From NCBI RefSeq assembly GCF_008831285.2, contig NC_045141.1:7181353-7245352 (forward strand): a stretch of DNA of 64,000 nt. Reading direction: 5' to 3'. Below, piece after piece: positions 1 through 10,904 of this stretch. Below the pieces are notes generated by a model. It had not been told where the DNA came from and did not search any database. It was given only the letters and a program-made list of their open reading frames with translations. Within the stretch, counting starts at the first letter, position 1, and each line of letters opens with the position of its first letter. The translations under genes and the position numbers were made by a program. The DNA comes from Nymphaea colorata. Lineage: Eukaryota > Streptophyta > Magnoliopsida > Nymphaeales > Nymphaeaceae.

Positions 1-916
1 TCTAGATGTCATGTTATGCATGAGAAAGAGGGTGAAAAAGACTGGTCAATCGAGATCCTATAAGAAAACCAGTTGCTAAGGAACCAGAAATCCAAAACAG
101 TGGAAGGTCCTTGAAAGCCAGTGGAAGTTTAACGGATTGCCAAAAAAGCGGCTGTGAAGGATGAATAACACCCCCACTCAAGAAATATAGCATGAATCAG
201 ATTATGTATCTCGTCAAATCCAGTCCACTAAGGATCAGATTCACTCAAATCATGAGTGTAGTCCATCTTACGAGTCAAAGAATCAATCAACTTGATTTTA
301 CTTTCAAAGTGAGTCACCTCATGTTCAAAATTCATATTGCTGGAATTTTCAGAAATTCTTGTGATTCTCAAAAATCTTGTCTATCAAAACTAGAGGAAAA
401 CCAACATGTTACCTAGCTAGTCAACAATTTCTTTTGAATAAAAAATCTCTCTTATTCAAAACACATAAATTTTTACCTAACCTATAGATGAAATCGGCAA
501 CCATGGAATCAAGTTTCTATTCATCCTCTAGATGATCCCATAAAGATTTGAAAATACACATTTTCAAATTTGAAAACCAAGCTATTCTAGAGTCCAAATA
601 TGTCAACTCTACATAGAGCCAAGCATTTCCCCGAAATTGATTTCCAAGAACATAAATTTGTCTCAAGAAAACCTGAAAATCTAAATCCGTAGTTCTTTAC
701 TCAATGGAAAGTTTGCCAAGCCTCCCTAAATTCTCAAATACCAAATTTTGGGGGAAATTTTCCAATCTTCAAACCATCCATGCTTTAGCCAAATTCGGTT
801 AAGACCATGCCAAAAAGAATTGTAAACAAAAGCTCCTCAAAGTTCTACTGATCTCTCATGGCTTGACCCAAGTCAGCCCTAGAGAATCTTGAAATCCTAC
901 AATTTTTTGAAACCAA
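1..916 (+). repeat. Repeat X, copy 1 (probable LTR fragment)
   Basis: This block matches 10133-10904 in the same orientation over most of its length, with small gaps; shared words include 'aaggatcagattcact', 'catcttacgagt' and 'gaaatctctcttattc'. Similarity stops at about 916, where integrase coding sequence begins abruptly. In the second copy the same repeat runs on into sequence carrying the U5-like motif of the local gypsy LTRs. I infer that X is part of the LTR of element A and that a deletion joined the left LTR to the integrase region. It has no coding capacity. It could instead be an unrelated dispersed repeat. Confidence 0.55.
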
Positions 917-1724
917 GGTTTCTACACAGGTACTTTCTTGTGGCTACAAACTACTTCACCAAATGGGTAGAAACAGTTACCCTAAAAATAGTTGAGGAAC
1001 GACATGTGGTGTCATTCATCCATAAATCCTCCTATACAAATTTGACATCCTCCATGAGATTGTCTCAGACAGTTACACTCATTTCAAAAATGAAAGAATG
1101 CATAATTTTAGCCAAAAATATCAAATACCACATCATTTTTCTCCACCGTATGATTCCTAGAGAAATAGGCAAGCGAAAGCAACAAACAAAATTTTAGTAC
1201 AGATTTTGGAAAGAGCTGCTTACACAGGCTGAGATTGACACGAAAAAATCCATTATACACTCTTGACAAAAGGACCACTATTGGAGACCCACAAATGCCA
1301 CGCCGGTAGAATTGGTGTATGGAACAGAAATTGTCTTTACACTACACATCTAGAAACCTGCAATGAAAATTGCTGCTCTAATTGAACTTCCTATGAACAA
1401 ATACAAACGAAAGAGAGTAACACAGCTTGATCTCCTCGATGAAAAAATGCTACAAGCAGGCGAGCATGCTGAAACATATTGCAAAAGTGCAGCTCGATAT
1501 TATGCCAAATCAGTCATTAAAAGAAATTTAAAGTAAATGACCTGGTTCTTCAATCTATAGCTCATCTCAGGGGCAGGTCCAAAGGCAATTGGGCACCAAA
1601 TTGGGAGAGACCTTATGTTACTAAGGAAGCCTTACCTTGTAATCATTATTGGCTAGTAGATGCCGATGGGGTCGAAATCCCTGTTCCAATTAATGCATTG
1701 TACATTAAGAAATTTTATGCTTGA
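917..1724 (+). pseudogene. Ty3/gypsy integrase remnant (element A)
   Basis: The first frame reads FLVATNYFTKWVE followed by VEERHVVSFIHK, the start of a Ty3/gypsy integrase core (the family usually has ATDYFTKWVEA). After frameshifts the C-terminal half is recognisable: QLDLLDEKMLQAGEHAE near 1420, YYAKSVIK near 1500, then a stretch ending LYIKKFYA and a stop at 1722-1724. The 'DNG.HF' catalytic segment is degraded. Gag, protease and RT are absent upstream; the sequence jumps from repeat X into integrase at about 917. The same integrase C-terminus occurs on the minus strand at 20690-20968, so A and B are one family. This is a dead fragment with no expected product. Confidence 0.85.
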
Positions 1725-2799
1725 GTGATATCCTGACTAAAAATTGCCAACATCTGAACAACAAGTTTTCCAACAAATGAGTGTCTTTACATTCACTCTA
1801 AACTTCTAGGAATGCCTTACGTCATAGCAAAAAATTTCAATTTAAGACTGATTTTACAAACCATTAAATGAATTTCAAAAAAAAAGTTCAAACAATCTTT
1901 TCAAAAGCATTTCTACAAACAAATTTCAATTTGCAAAATTGAGGTCATGACTTGACTATGAATGAGTTACCACATGAGACATTGGTTTACAGTAAACAGG
2001 AAATTCCAATGAAATTGAGAGATCAATGTTTATGAATTAATATTGGTCATAGCAATTGAACACTTGTGAAGGTCTAGCATGAGCTGCCATAAGGAAAAAA
2101 TCCTAGTGACCAAAGAACCTTGGCAAGATGCAAGAAAAAACCATCTAACAAAATGAGTTGAGTGATGAGCTTGGGGTGAGTGTAAGTTATTCATCAAGTT
2201 CAATGCTCTAGCTGGTGAGCATACGACCTATGCTTATGCAATGAAGCTAAAAAAGAGCAACCTATAAACAATTTGCTTATATTATGTCTCTTAAAGGCCA
2301 AGTGATTTGAGAGCTACTGAACTAAAGCTTGCTATAAGGGTTCAGAAGAAAACTCGACGGGCATGCCATTGGATAAAGCAAAACTATACCACACTATCAA
2401 AGCGGTGGAACTCTATAGTAGCCCTTGGGGTGATGAGGTAATTCCTCCAAAGGTGAAGGGTAACTCAAAAGGAAAAACAAAATTTTAAAGAAAAGGCAAA
2501 AAGACAATAATAACAAAAAAAAAAAACAAACACTTTCCAATGGATGAAAGGTTTGAAAGGCTGATTACTCTGAAGCGTCGAATGTAAAAAATCTTTACAA
2601 TTGTAGAGTTTCCTAATCAATATCAATTTCTACAGTGCTCCTACAAAATTGAGGAAAAACTTCATAGTCAGGACTTTCTTCTTGACTGTTGCATTTTGCA
2701 AAGGTAGCAAGACTCGACATAGAAGTAAAGTTTTCAAACAAAATTTGGAAAAAATTGGTGTGTGTGTCTTTGCCACTAAGCTCGCTCAAAGCTCGCTCA
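1725..2799 (+). mobile_element. Element A, 3' internal non-coding region
   Basis: There is no ORF of note between the integrase stop and the polypurine tract. Two blocks are shared with the equivalent region of element B in inverse orientation: a stretch around 2155-2290 (word 'gatgagct..gggtgagtgtaa' and 'ttgcttatatta') matches 20165-20320, and 'aagcggtggaactc' near 2400 matches 19990-20035. Both copies place the blocks at the same position relative to integrase and polypurine tract, which supports a common parent element. Confidence 0.7.
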
Positions 2800-2817
2800 A
2801 CAACAAAGAGGGGCATC
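2800..2817 (+). promoter_or_regulatory. Polypurine tract of element A
   Basis: The sequence 'acaaagaggggcatc' lies directly before a TGTTAACACCC LTR start at 2818. The LARD element has nearly the same tract at 40671-40685, and element B has a variant at 19601-19618. Polypurine tracts prime plus-strand DNA synthesis in LTR elements. Confidence 0.8.
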
Positions 2818-4746
2818 TGTTAACACCCTAAATTTTCTCACATGTTACCAGTGACAATTTTGAAGTTTAACGAAATATTTTAGGCAGAATTTGAAGCATT
2901 TCACTTTGATGCCTACCCAATCCCATCCTAGACGTGAGACTAGGAATCCATCAATCTGGACCAAAGCAAGGAGATAAGTTTCAAACTCAACGATTTGAAA
3001 TCCTAATCCAAGCAAAGTTAAAAATTTAGCTTAATCAATTTCCCCATTACTGGAATTATAAACTAGGAAAGACATTAATTCCGGATCACAGACATCATAA
3101 TTCGAGGTTATCCAATTCAATTTACACAATTGAGAGTATGTGATCGCATGATACAACTCAAACAAGCAAAAAGTTTTATACTGAGCAATCAAATTGCACC
3201 AAGTGATGATTCAGTCCATTTGGCACACACTCACTAGAAAGAATGTCCAAAACAAGATTCAAACTAGAATTTGATAAAATGTATATTTTAGAATGAAAAT
3301 CATTCAAATTGGAGTTTAATCAAGTTCATGATGGACTTTGACTAAATGTAAACACACCTAGCCCATGCATATGGGCTAGATAGGCCCCACCAAATTGAAA
3401 ATTTCTAAGAGAATTCGATTCTCTTACATTGTTGTGCAATCCAAGATTTTTCAAAGTGGAAATCAAAATTCTCTTTAGTCGAATTGAAATCCAGCTAAGA
3501 GAAACAATTAGAGAGAATCTAAATTCTCTCTCTCAAAATTGGTATCATTTAAAAGATGAAGCAAAGTCAATTAGAGAGAAACTAGGTAGACATCTCTCTC
3601 TCTCTCTCTTCTTCCTTAGAATTCTTTTAAATAATTCTACCCAAGAAGCAAAAAATTTAAATCAAAGCATTTCACATGTGGCTCATTTCTGGGTAATTTT
3701 CTTCACTTTAAAGTCATTTCAAATGATTTTAACACCAACTTAGAGGTTGGTGCATTTTTAAAGGGCAGCCTCCTTGAGACACAATTCTCCATTGTGAAAA
3801 AACCAAAACCAGCTTATAGAATCTGGAATTTCTTCAATTAAAAAGAAGAAAACATTAGATTAGAATCAGCCCATCATAAGCATGTACCCATCCACTCAAT
3901 TGAAGAAAGACAATTTTTAAAATTAGCAAGCTTCTATTCCCATATCAAGATTTTGAAAAAAAAGAATAGCTTAAACATGGTTAGCCCAACTAAATGCTAG
4001 TCCATTTCCAGTCCAAATTAAGAGCAACCTCACATGAGCCATGCTCCTCTCCTTTCTGAAATCTTTCTTGAAAAATCTTCAACCTAAAAAGACCGGCTTA
4101 CCTAAGCTGATCTCTTTTAAAAAAATAGTTTGAAAATATTTTTGAGAAAAGGACGAGAATCAACTCAATTAGAGTTGAACCTCTTCCAATGCCAGACAAA
4201 GAGCCACCCCAACCTGGGTGTGCTCTTCTGATTTCTTTTCTCTTTCATTTTTTTTAATAACACCAGATGAGTATTAAATAAGGTAATCCTGCTTTTCTAG
4301 AAAAACAGTCAAAGAGCCACTGAAATGAGCATGCTTTCCTAATTTCGAAAGTCTTTCTTAAAAAGAAAATCTTAAACAGACCAGCTGAATCAAGCTGATC
4401 TGTTTTCAATTGAAGAGCTAAAGGATCAATCATAGGTGGCGTGTTCCTCTTTATATTTCTTTGGAATACCTCCAAAATCTGGAAATAGATCAGCCTAATT
4501 AAGGCTAATCTTCTTTTTGAAGCTTACTGGACAGGCAGCCTCTAACAGGCGTGCCCTCATCTCCTCTTCTTGAAGTAAAAACCATTAAAGAAAGAAATAA
4601 GGGGAAGTCATTGGAGGGAAGAGAGGTGCATCCATCTGCAGCAGCCCTCACCCCCTGCATCTTAATTGAATAGAATATCTCTACTGATTTTATTAAAATG
4701 AAGTGACCAAGTGCCAAAAAATCTGCTATCACCCACGATCCAAGCT

Positions 4747-4756
4747 CTATAAATAG
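4747..4756 (+). promoter_or_regulatory. TATA box in LTR A
   Basis: CTATAAATAG lies about 1.93 kb inside the LTR. Position and form fit the Pol II promoter at a U3/R border. Transcription activity cannot be judged from sequence. Confidence 0.5.
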
Positions 4757-4845
4757 AGCACTTTGTAGATTAGCAAAGAGAGGCAATTTTCATACAAGGA
4801 AGGTTGCTCTCTAGTTGGCGTGTGATACCTTGCTCTTCAACTCAG

Positions 4846-5107
4846 GCGTCTTCAGCCTAGACCCCTACAATCCCCTGCTTCAGACGTCTTCAGCAAAGGC
4901 TGAACATCTCGGACGTCGTCAGTTTCTCCTACCTAAGGCATCTGAAATTTCAGCCTAGGAGTCTTCAGCTCAACTGTCTCCAGCTCAGGCGCTCCAGTCG
5001 TTTCCTACATGCTTTCCTACATTCAGACGTCTTCAGCTTGTGCTCTGCTACTTTCAGGCATCTTGAGCTTGTCTTGCCACATTTCTAGTGTCCTCAGCAA
5101 ACTCTAC
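4846..5107 (+). repeat. Degenerate short tandem repeat around 'GTCTTCAGC'
   Basis: At least eight imperfect occurrences of a [AG]CGTCTTCAGC-like core appear in about 260 bp (for example near 4848, 4885, 4917, 4968, 5026 and 5057), separated by C/T-rich spacers. The array is not found elsewhere in the window. It lies just downstream of the LTR A TATA box, so it would be in the transcribed leader. Confidence 0.5.
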
Positions 5108-5399
5108 TACCCTTGACTACCTCAGCAAGCCCAGCTACAACAAATGGGCTCAGGAGGGTGTCTTTAGCTCAAACAGTAGTAGCTCCTCAATAAGGAAGGC
5201 GCTTCGGCTCCAATTGAATCAAGCTCGGCCTGTGGACACATTGCAGCTATTGTCTAATCTAGTCTCTTGTTTACTCAGGTCAGTTCTCCTAATTACAACA
5301 TCTGTTTTAATCAATTCTAGATGGCTCAGGATATTATTTCTTTGCATAAAATTATTGTTGTCTCTATTTGATGGTTACGCTATTCTTTGAACAAAACTT

Positions 5400-5814
5400 T
5401 GTTGTTCCCGTATTTCAAACTACATTAACCTTTGTCATCTTTAAACTGGTCAAACAAAAAACCATGGCCATGGTTCCCCTGTCAAGTTAAAAAAAACTTG
5501 TTCAATACATTTGTTGCTGCTTATTGAAGATAAGGCTCAAGGCAAAATTGTTGCCAGCAAAAGTGTTGTCGCTTTTGTTGATGAGAAGATTAGGAAAGAA
5601 AATCAGTCATATAATCAACAATATCGTCAAGATATTGATGCCAATCAAGATCCTGAAAATCAGGAAACAAATGACCCTTGTATTCCTTTATATGTCAATG
5701 GAACCTCTCACACAAATGATTGAGGCATGAGAGAGAAATAATTTGTTCATGGATGTAGACTCATTCCTGAGTCGAACCACGTTAAAATCTATCTGTTTGT
5801 TTCTTTTCCTTTCA
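5400..5814 (+). mobile_element. 5' LTR of copia element D (left end uncertain)
   Basis: The right end is fixed by the primer-binding site that follows at 5815. The last 60 bases contain 'ggatgtagactcattcctgagtc' split by a typical copia U5 phrase, 'gaaccacgtt', and end 'tttca'. The left end is a guess at a TGTTGTTCCC start near 5400. No matching 3' LTR was found, because the element is truncated near 9045. The 70-codon ORF at 5511-5723 falls inside. Confidence 0.45.
5511..5723 (+). other. Small ORF inside the copia D LTR, function unknown
   Basis: This 70-codon ORF begins MLLLIEDKAQGK, is rich in Q, N, D and K, and ends GTSHTND. An overlapping frame is also open. I do not recognise the protein. 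It sits inside the presumed LTR of copia element D, where protein coding is not expected, so chance is the most likely explanation. Its polar composition is the only reason to list it. Confidence 0.15.
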
Positions 5815-5826
5815 TGGTATCAGAGC
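5815..5826 (+). promoter_or_regulatory. Primer-binding site of copia D (tRNA-iMet)
   Basis: TGGTATCAGAGC is the classical copia primer-binding site complementary to the 3' end of initiator tRNA-Met. It directly follows the LTR end. Confidence 0.85.
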
Positions 5827-6512
5827 CTCAGCAGTAGCTGTGAAAACAGACTTTGCTCACGTTGATAATACATGCCGACGTTCTCAAATCCAGCAACACA
5901 AGCTGTCCAGCAGGAATCTAGAGATAACCTAGACACCTGTAGATCATTCCCGAGTTGTTTCTGAAGTCTTTGGAGCCAAGCGAAAGAGCAATCATTTTTT
6001 TTTTCTCTGTTGCTAAAACAGAGGAAAATCACGGCAACTATTTTTGCTATCGTTGTTAAATCCAAGCACTATAGCTGTCGAGCAGAAGTTCAAACAATTC
6101 TTGAATGTCTGCAAATACTTCCAGTGCTTTTGCAGAATTTTTTGGTGCTGTGAGGAGGAAGCGCCAGATTTTTCAAGCTATCAAGGAACAAAGAGGAACA
6201 GGGCAACGCCGCTACTTTCCGCCCTTCATTCTATCATTTGGCGTTGTCTCCATGGGCAATCTCCTCCTACGAAATTTCACTGAAAGAACCTCTGTTCTGG
6301 TATGAATCTAACAGTTCTGAGTTTGACAAAATTCGTGACCAGAGCAGGCCAAACTTATTCAAATTCTGATCGCCACTTCTGCTGCAAGTTTCTGCTTCTA
6401 TCACCATCGATGTATGCAAGAACAAAGTAGTCGAGTGGGTCTTTTCTCTCTGCCAGTGACCAGGATATTAGCTTGTGGTTGTCCTCATTGTTCATTCAAA
6501 ACTAGCTGAAAA

Positions 6513-7405
6513 CAATGGCAATTATGTATCTGAGTCTGCTACACTAGACACATCTCAAACTACGAGTTAGATTTTTCTAGTACTTCCTGCACCTACAAAT
6601 CTACAGTATCTGCTTTCCATTAAGCTTACATCGGATAACTATTTGATTTGAGAATCTCAATTTACACCTCTCTTTAAGAGTTATAATCTCATAAGTTTCA
6701 TAGATGGTAAACAACCATGTCCATGTGAATGGATTGATGACAACAATGGTTTAAAGAGTCCCAATCCAAAATATGATGAATGGTATAGATTAGATCAGTT
6801 GTTATTAAGTTGGATTCTTTTATCTTTAACTGATCTTGTTCGTATTCATGTTGTGGGAATTTATTTCTCTCATGAGTTATGGAATGCCCTCAAGCATATG
6901 TATGCTGCTCGATCAAGTTCTAGAGTCCAGCAGTTGAAAAACCAACTTTAGAATTTAAGAAAAGGCACTGAAACTATTTCAGAATATTTCTGTAGAGCAA
7001 AAAGTATTGCTCACCAATTAGCACTGGCATCCAAACCAGTGGATGATGATGATTTGATCACCTACATTATGACTGGTTTACCATCAGGCGAGTATGGGTC
7101 TCTTAGAACTACGTTGAACACTAGGGTCTATCCTATTAATCTGGAAGGCTTGCTTGCAATGTTGCTTATTTATGAGGTGCAATTGGATGAACTTGATAAT
7201 CCTTATTGGAACTCCAACAACAAATTTTACTATGAAAAACCAAAATTTTGGGGGAAATCGTTTTAAGCACAACAGAGGTTGCAATGAAACTCAAGATCGT
7301 TCTTCCAAAAATCAGGCTGGATCTTGCTTTGCATGTGGAAATAATAGTCATATTGTAGCAAATTGTCGCATGGTTTGTCAAGCATGTCGTTAATTTGGCC
7401 ACAGT
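6513..7405 (+). pseudogene. Copia D gag (UBN2-type) with zinc knuckle, degenerate
   Basis: Read with a few stops, the frame gives the usual copia gag order. SIKLTSDNYL near 6620 is the N-terminal landmark, DEWYRLDQLLLSWILLSL lies near 6780-6830, then SSRVQQLKNQL, and TYIMTGLPSGEYGS lies near 7060-7100. A CCHC knuckle, CFACGNNSHIVANC, is at about 7324-7365 in another frame. In-frame stops occur at about 6648 and 6951, and a frameshift separates the gag core from the knuckle. The protein would form the particle and bind RNA in an active element. This copy is inactive. Confidence 0.85.
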
Positions 7406-7469
7406 GTGCTGAAATGAAAAACATAAAATTCAAAAAATTGATGACACTCCATCTATTGAAGCACATAAC

Positions 7470-7850
7470 ACTGATGTATATGGATCATTTGATCATGAAG
7501 GATGGTACCCTTACTCTAGAGCCACCCACCATGTCATGCCTAATTTCAACAACTTGACAATCCAATCCAACTACAATGGAGGAGATCAAGTTCGCATCGG
7601 AAATGGACAAGGTATGAACATTACCCAAATTGGTACCTCTGTTTTCTCTCATATTGATTCCAAGTTCATAATGAAAGATATTTTGCATGTGCCATATATC
7701 ACCAAAAATCTTCAATACACAAGTTTAAAAAAGATAATGATGTGCTGCTTGAATTTCACCTGTGATTTTGTAACGTTAAGGATGCCAAGACAAGGCAGGT
7801 TCTTCTCAAGGGAAACAATGAGCGCAGGCTGTACAAGCTGCACTTGAGAG
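7470..7850 (+). pseudogene. Copia D protease and pre-integrase region
   Basis: The frame contains RATHHVMPNFNNL near 7520, where copia proteases usually read WY.DSGATHH; the catalytic D-S-G-A has become Y-S-R-A. It continues with QVRIGNGQGMNITQIG and FIMKDILHVPYITKNL, which are standard pre-integrase landmarks. The stretch then shifts frame near 7740. The loss of the active-site Asp alone would inactivate the protease. Confidence 0.8.
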
Positions 7851-8745
7851 CTATTGGGCATGAACCAGTAGCCTTACTTGGTGAAGGAACTATGCAACAA
7901 AAATGGCATGAGCGACCTGGGCATCCTTCCATGAAAATTGTACAGCATGTTCTTCGTAAATATGGGCTTCCTTCTAGTTTCAATAAATTTGACTCTTTGT
8001 GTGAAACATTTCAAATGGGGAAGAGTCACACTTTAGCTTTTTCTATTTCGACTCATGAAATAAACAGACCATTAGATCTTATATTTTCTCATGTTTGGGG
8101 CCCTGTGCCCATTGCTTCCATGCAAGGATATTATTACTATGTTAATTTTGTTGATGGGTATTCTAGGTTCACTTGGTTATTTATTATTAAAAGAAAGTCT
8201 CAAGTTTTGTCTATTTTTAGAGACTTTCAAAAACTTGTTGAGAGATAATTTGGGCTGCCCATAAAGGCCTTTCAAAGTGATTGGGGAGGAGAATATAGAT
8301 CCTTATCCACTTAAAATCATGTGGGATTGATCATCACATTTCATGTCCTCAGCAAAATGGGCGAGTAGAGCGAAAACATCATCACATAGTAGAGACAGGT
8401 CTCACCTTACTTGCTCATGCTAGTCTTCCTCTCAAGTTTTGGGATTTTGCCTTTCTTATAGCAGCATTTCTTATTAACCGCCTGCCATCTCCTGTTACAA
8501 ATATGAAAAGTCCTTTTCAACTTCTCCTTAACCAAACCCCTGACTATGCCATTCTTAAAACCTTTGGGTGTGCCTGCTACCCTCATCTTTGCCCTTACAA
8601 TGCTCATAAATTACAATACCGAAGTACCAAATGCATATTTCTTGGCTATAGCACCACTCACAAAGGCTATCTTTGCTTGAATCCTTCAAATTCAAGACTC
8701 TACATTTGCCGTAACGTCATGTTTGATGTAAATGTTTTTCCCTAT
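7851..8745 (+). pseudogene. Copia D integrase, degenerate
   Basis: The zinc-binding segment WHERPGHPS...LCETFQMGK is at about 7902-8025, with the second Cys of the HHCC set replaced by Phe. The core reads LIFSHVWGPVP where the family has a catalytic Asp before VWGP; here it is His. The second catalytic Asp survives in FQSDWGGEY near 8270, and NGRVERKH near 8357 holds the Glu. The C-terminal part (8503-8745) is intact: FGCACYPHLCPYNAHKLQ, FLGYSTTHKGYLCL. Stops and a frameshift lie between 8248 and 8503. RT and RNase H are missing downstream. Confidence 0.85.
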
Positions 8746-9008
8746 AAATCCATATCTGCCACCAAATCTCAGTCACCATCTTCTTCATTCTCTCCACCAA
8801 TGGAGATTCCTCTCCCCATTACAGCCTGGTCACCCATATCACCTTCACCATCACCACCAACAATTCCTTCACATGAGCCCGTCATTACCGCACAAACCCC
8901 ACCTTCCCCTTTACCACCATCTCCCCACACTATCCTTACCTACCAAATCCCCTCCTCCAGCCCCCAAAACTCACTCCATGATCATTCACCTACAAACTGG
9001 ATCCCTTA
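8746..9008 (+). pseudogene. Copia D proline/serine-rich linker after integrase
   Basis: The integrase frame continues into a low-complexity stretch (SPSPSPPTIPSHEP and similar) and stops at 9007-9009. Such P/S/T-rich linkers between integrase and RT are common in copia elements. RT should follow, but recognisable copia sequence ends by about 9045, so the element is truncated here. Confidence 0.7.
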
Positions 9009-9045
9009 AGCCCAACCCCTGTTACATCACTCACCTTACTGAGTT

Positions 9046-10132
9046 GTAATGACCTAGAAATCTTCGCCAATCCTGGGTCACCATGTTGTTCTCCCAAAAA
9101 AAAAAGGTGGGGGGGGGGACTAGCTTCAACCAAACCATCATTTTGATCACTTCCAGCTAAGTTGCTAACTCAGCCCGAGTGCGGTAGCGTTGCTCCCTTT
9201 TGGGAGCCCAAAACTACTCTTAATCAATGGTCATTGGTGTTGATTCTATGTTTGCAGCCACTTGAGCTGCTCGTAACTTGTCGCGGCCACCTATTGATCC
9301 TAGCCAGCAGCTTGCTGTTCCAAATATTTTTAATCACATGAACTGCTTCCAAACCATGGCAATCCATTACCATTTTGGTTAGCAACATCACTGTCCCTTG
9401 TCACAATCCCCAAGTTGAAGTCGCTTGGATCCAAATCGACCCAACAGCCGAAGCTACTCATCCCCCTTTTTGAGTAGCTGAATAACCGTTTCCCAATCTA
9501 CAGCATTCCACCGGCTGTTCCAACCTGAAAATTCGAAACCAATCCAAACTAAGGATCAGCAGGGTCTAACCTAGATACTCTTGACCACATCAAGTGAGAC
9601 GTTACCTCCAAGGCAGCAGTTTTCCTTCGTTATTCTTAGGGCTGGACCGATGGTTTGTTTAGCTTCAAGCTTTAGCTTTTATCATTTCATGAACAGCAGA
9701 GGCTCAATCTCGTCCCGTTTAAAATCATACTTGATAATCTTGGTCATTAGTGAGTTTGCTCAAATTTTTTCCCATCAGAACAAGGTAAGTAACCCAAGAG
9801 GTTTAATTTTCTAGATCTTGTGAATGTTTGAATGGAACAGACAACATATGGGGGGGGGGGGAGTTTGCATAAATTTATTAAAGCTGGAAATGACGTCTAG
9901 TTGGGTTTCCACACATAAGATGTACATGTTAAAACCATATGTACATGCATTCTCACGGTTTTTGCAATTATCCAAAACCAAAAGCCCGCTAGAAAACAAT
10001 ATTTTCTAAATCAGCCGATCCCATAAACTGAAATTTGATCTTGAAAGAGTCCTAATCCATGTGAAACTATGGTGAGAAAACCATCAAATCATGAGTGGAA
10101 TATTGGCTTATTTGTTCATGCATTTGATAATC
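9046..10132 (+). other. No gene recognised; possible LTR A interior
   Basis: There is no coding similarity. The stretch contains two poly-G runs (9107-9118 and about 9850-9862), the first preceded by poly-A. It lies between the truncated copia D and repeat X copy 2, so it may be part of the interrupted LTR of element A. That is inferred from position only. Confidence 0.3.
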
Positions 10133-10904
10133 TTCTCGATGTCATGGTATGCATGAGAAAGAAGGTGAGTGTAGGATGAATGACACACCTGCGCAACAAA
10201 TATGGTGCAATCAGATTCTATAGCTTGTCAAATCCAGTCTGCTAAGGATCAGATTCACTAAAATCATGAGTGCAGTCCATCTTACGAGTGGAAAAGTCAA
10301 TCAAAATGAGTCACCTCTTTTTTAAAATTTGTATTTCTGGAATTTTCAAAAATTCTTGTGATTATCAAAATCTGGTCTACCAAAACCAGTGGAAGACCAA
10401 CTCCTAGCCTAGCTAGGTCAATAATTTCTTTTGATAAGAAATCTCTCTTATTCAAAACACATAAATCTTTACATGACCGATAGATGAATCCTGCAACCAT
10501 GGAATCAAGTTTTCTATCCATCCTCCTAAACAAGCCCATAAAGATTTCAAAATACACATTTTCATATCCTAAAACCATGCTACACCAAAGTCCAAAAATA
10601 TTGACTCTCCAAACAGCGAAGCACTCCCCCGAAATCAATTTCCAAAAGAGACTGGTTTGTCTCAAGAAAATTTGAAAATTGAAATCCATGGTTCTTTACT
10701 CATAAGGAAGTTTGCCAAGGCTTGATTCCTAAATTCTCAAACATCAGATTTTGGGGAAATGGACCAATCTTCAAAACACCAAAAAGGGTTAAGACCATGT
10801 TATACAAGAGCTCATCAAAGTTATACCAATCCCTCGTGACTTGGTCCAAGTCGACCCCAAAAAATCTTGAAATCCTATAATTTTTTGAAACCAAGATTTC
10901 CCAA
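10133..10904 (+). repeat. Repeat X, copy 2
   Basis: This is a direct repeat of 1-916, diverged and with indels. Similarity ends near 10904 at 'ttttttgaaaccaag', exactly where copy 1 gives way to integrase. Here the repeat continues into LTR-like U5 sequence. A minus-strand ORF of 130 codons (10297-10689) crosses it, but copy 1 does not preserve that frame, so it is not counted as a gene. Confidence 0.6.

Larger units (their letters stand above)
2818..5390 (+). mobile_element. 3' LTR of element A, left part (U3 and start of R)
   Basis: The LTR starts TGTTAACACCCTAAATTTTC, comparable with the element B LTR start (minus strand, from 19600). A good TATA box, CTATAAATAG, is at 4747-4756, putting U3 at about 1.9 kb. 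A (TC)n run is at 3594-3612 and a degenerate array at 4846-5107. The right boundary of this part is uncertain because a copia element appears to interrupt the LTR somewhere between about 5100 and 5500. No coding sequence is supported here. Confidence 0.55.

Noticed and set aside
7485-7983. Minus-strand ORFs across the copia D protease and integrase
   Set aside because: They are shadows of the plus-strand copia reading frames.
10297-10689. 130-codon minus-strand ORF
   Set aside because: It lies in repeat X; the homologous copy at 1-916 does not keep the frame, and no domain is visible.
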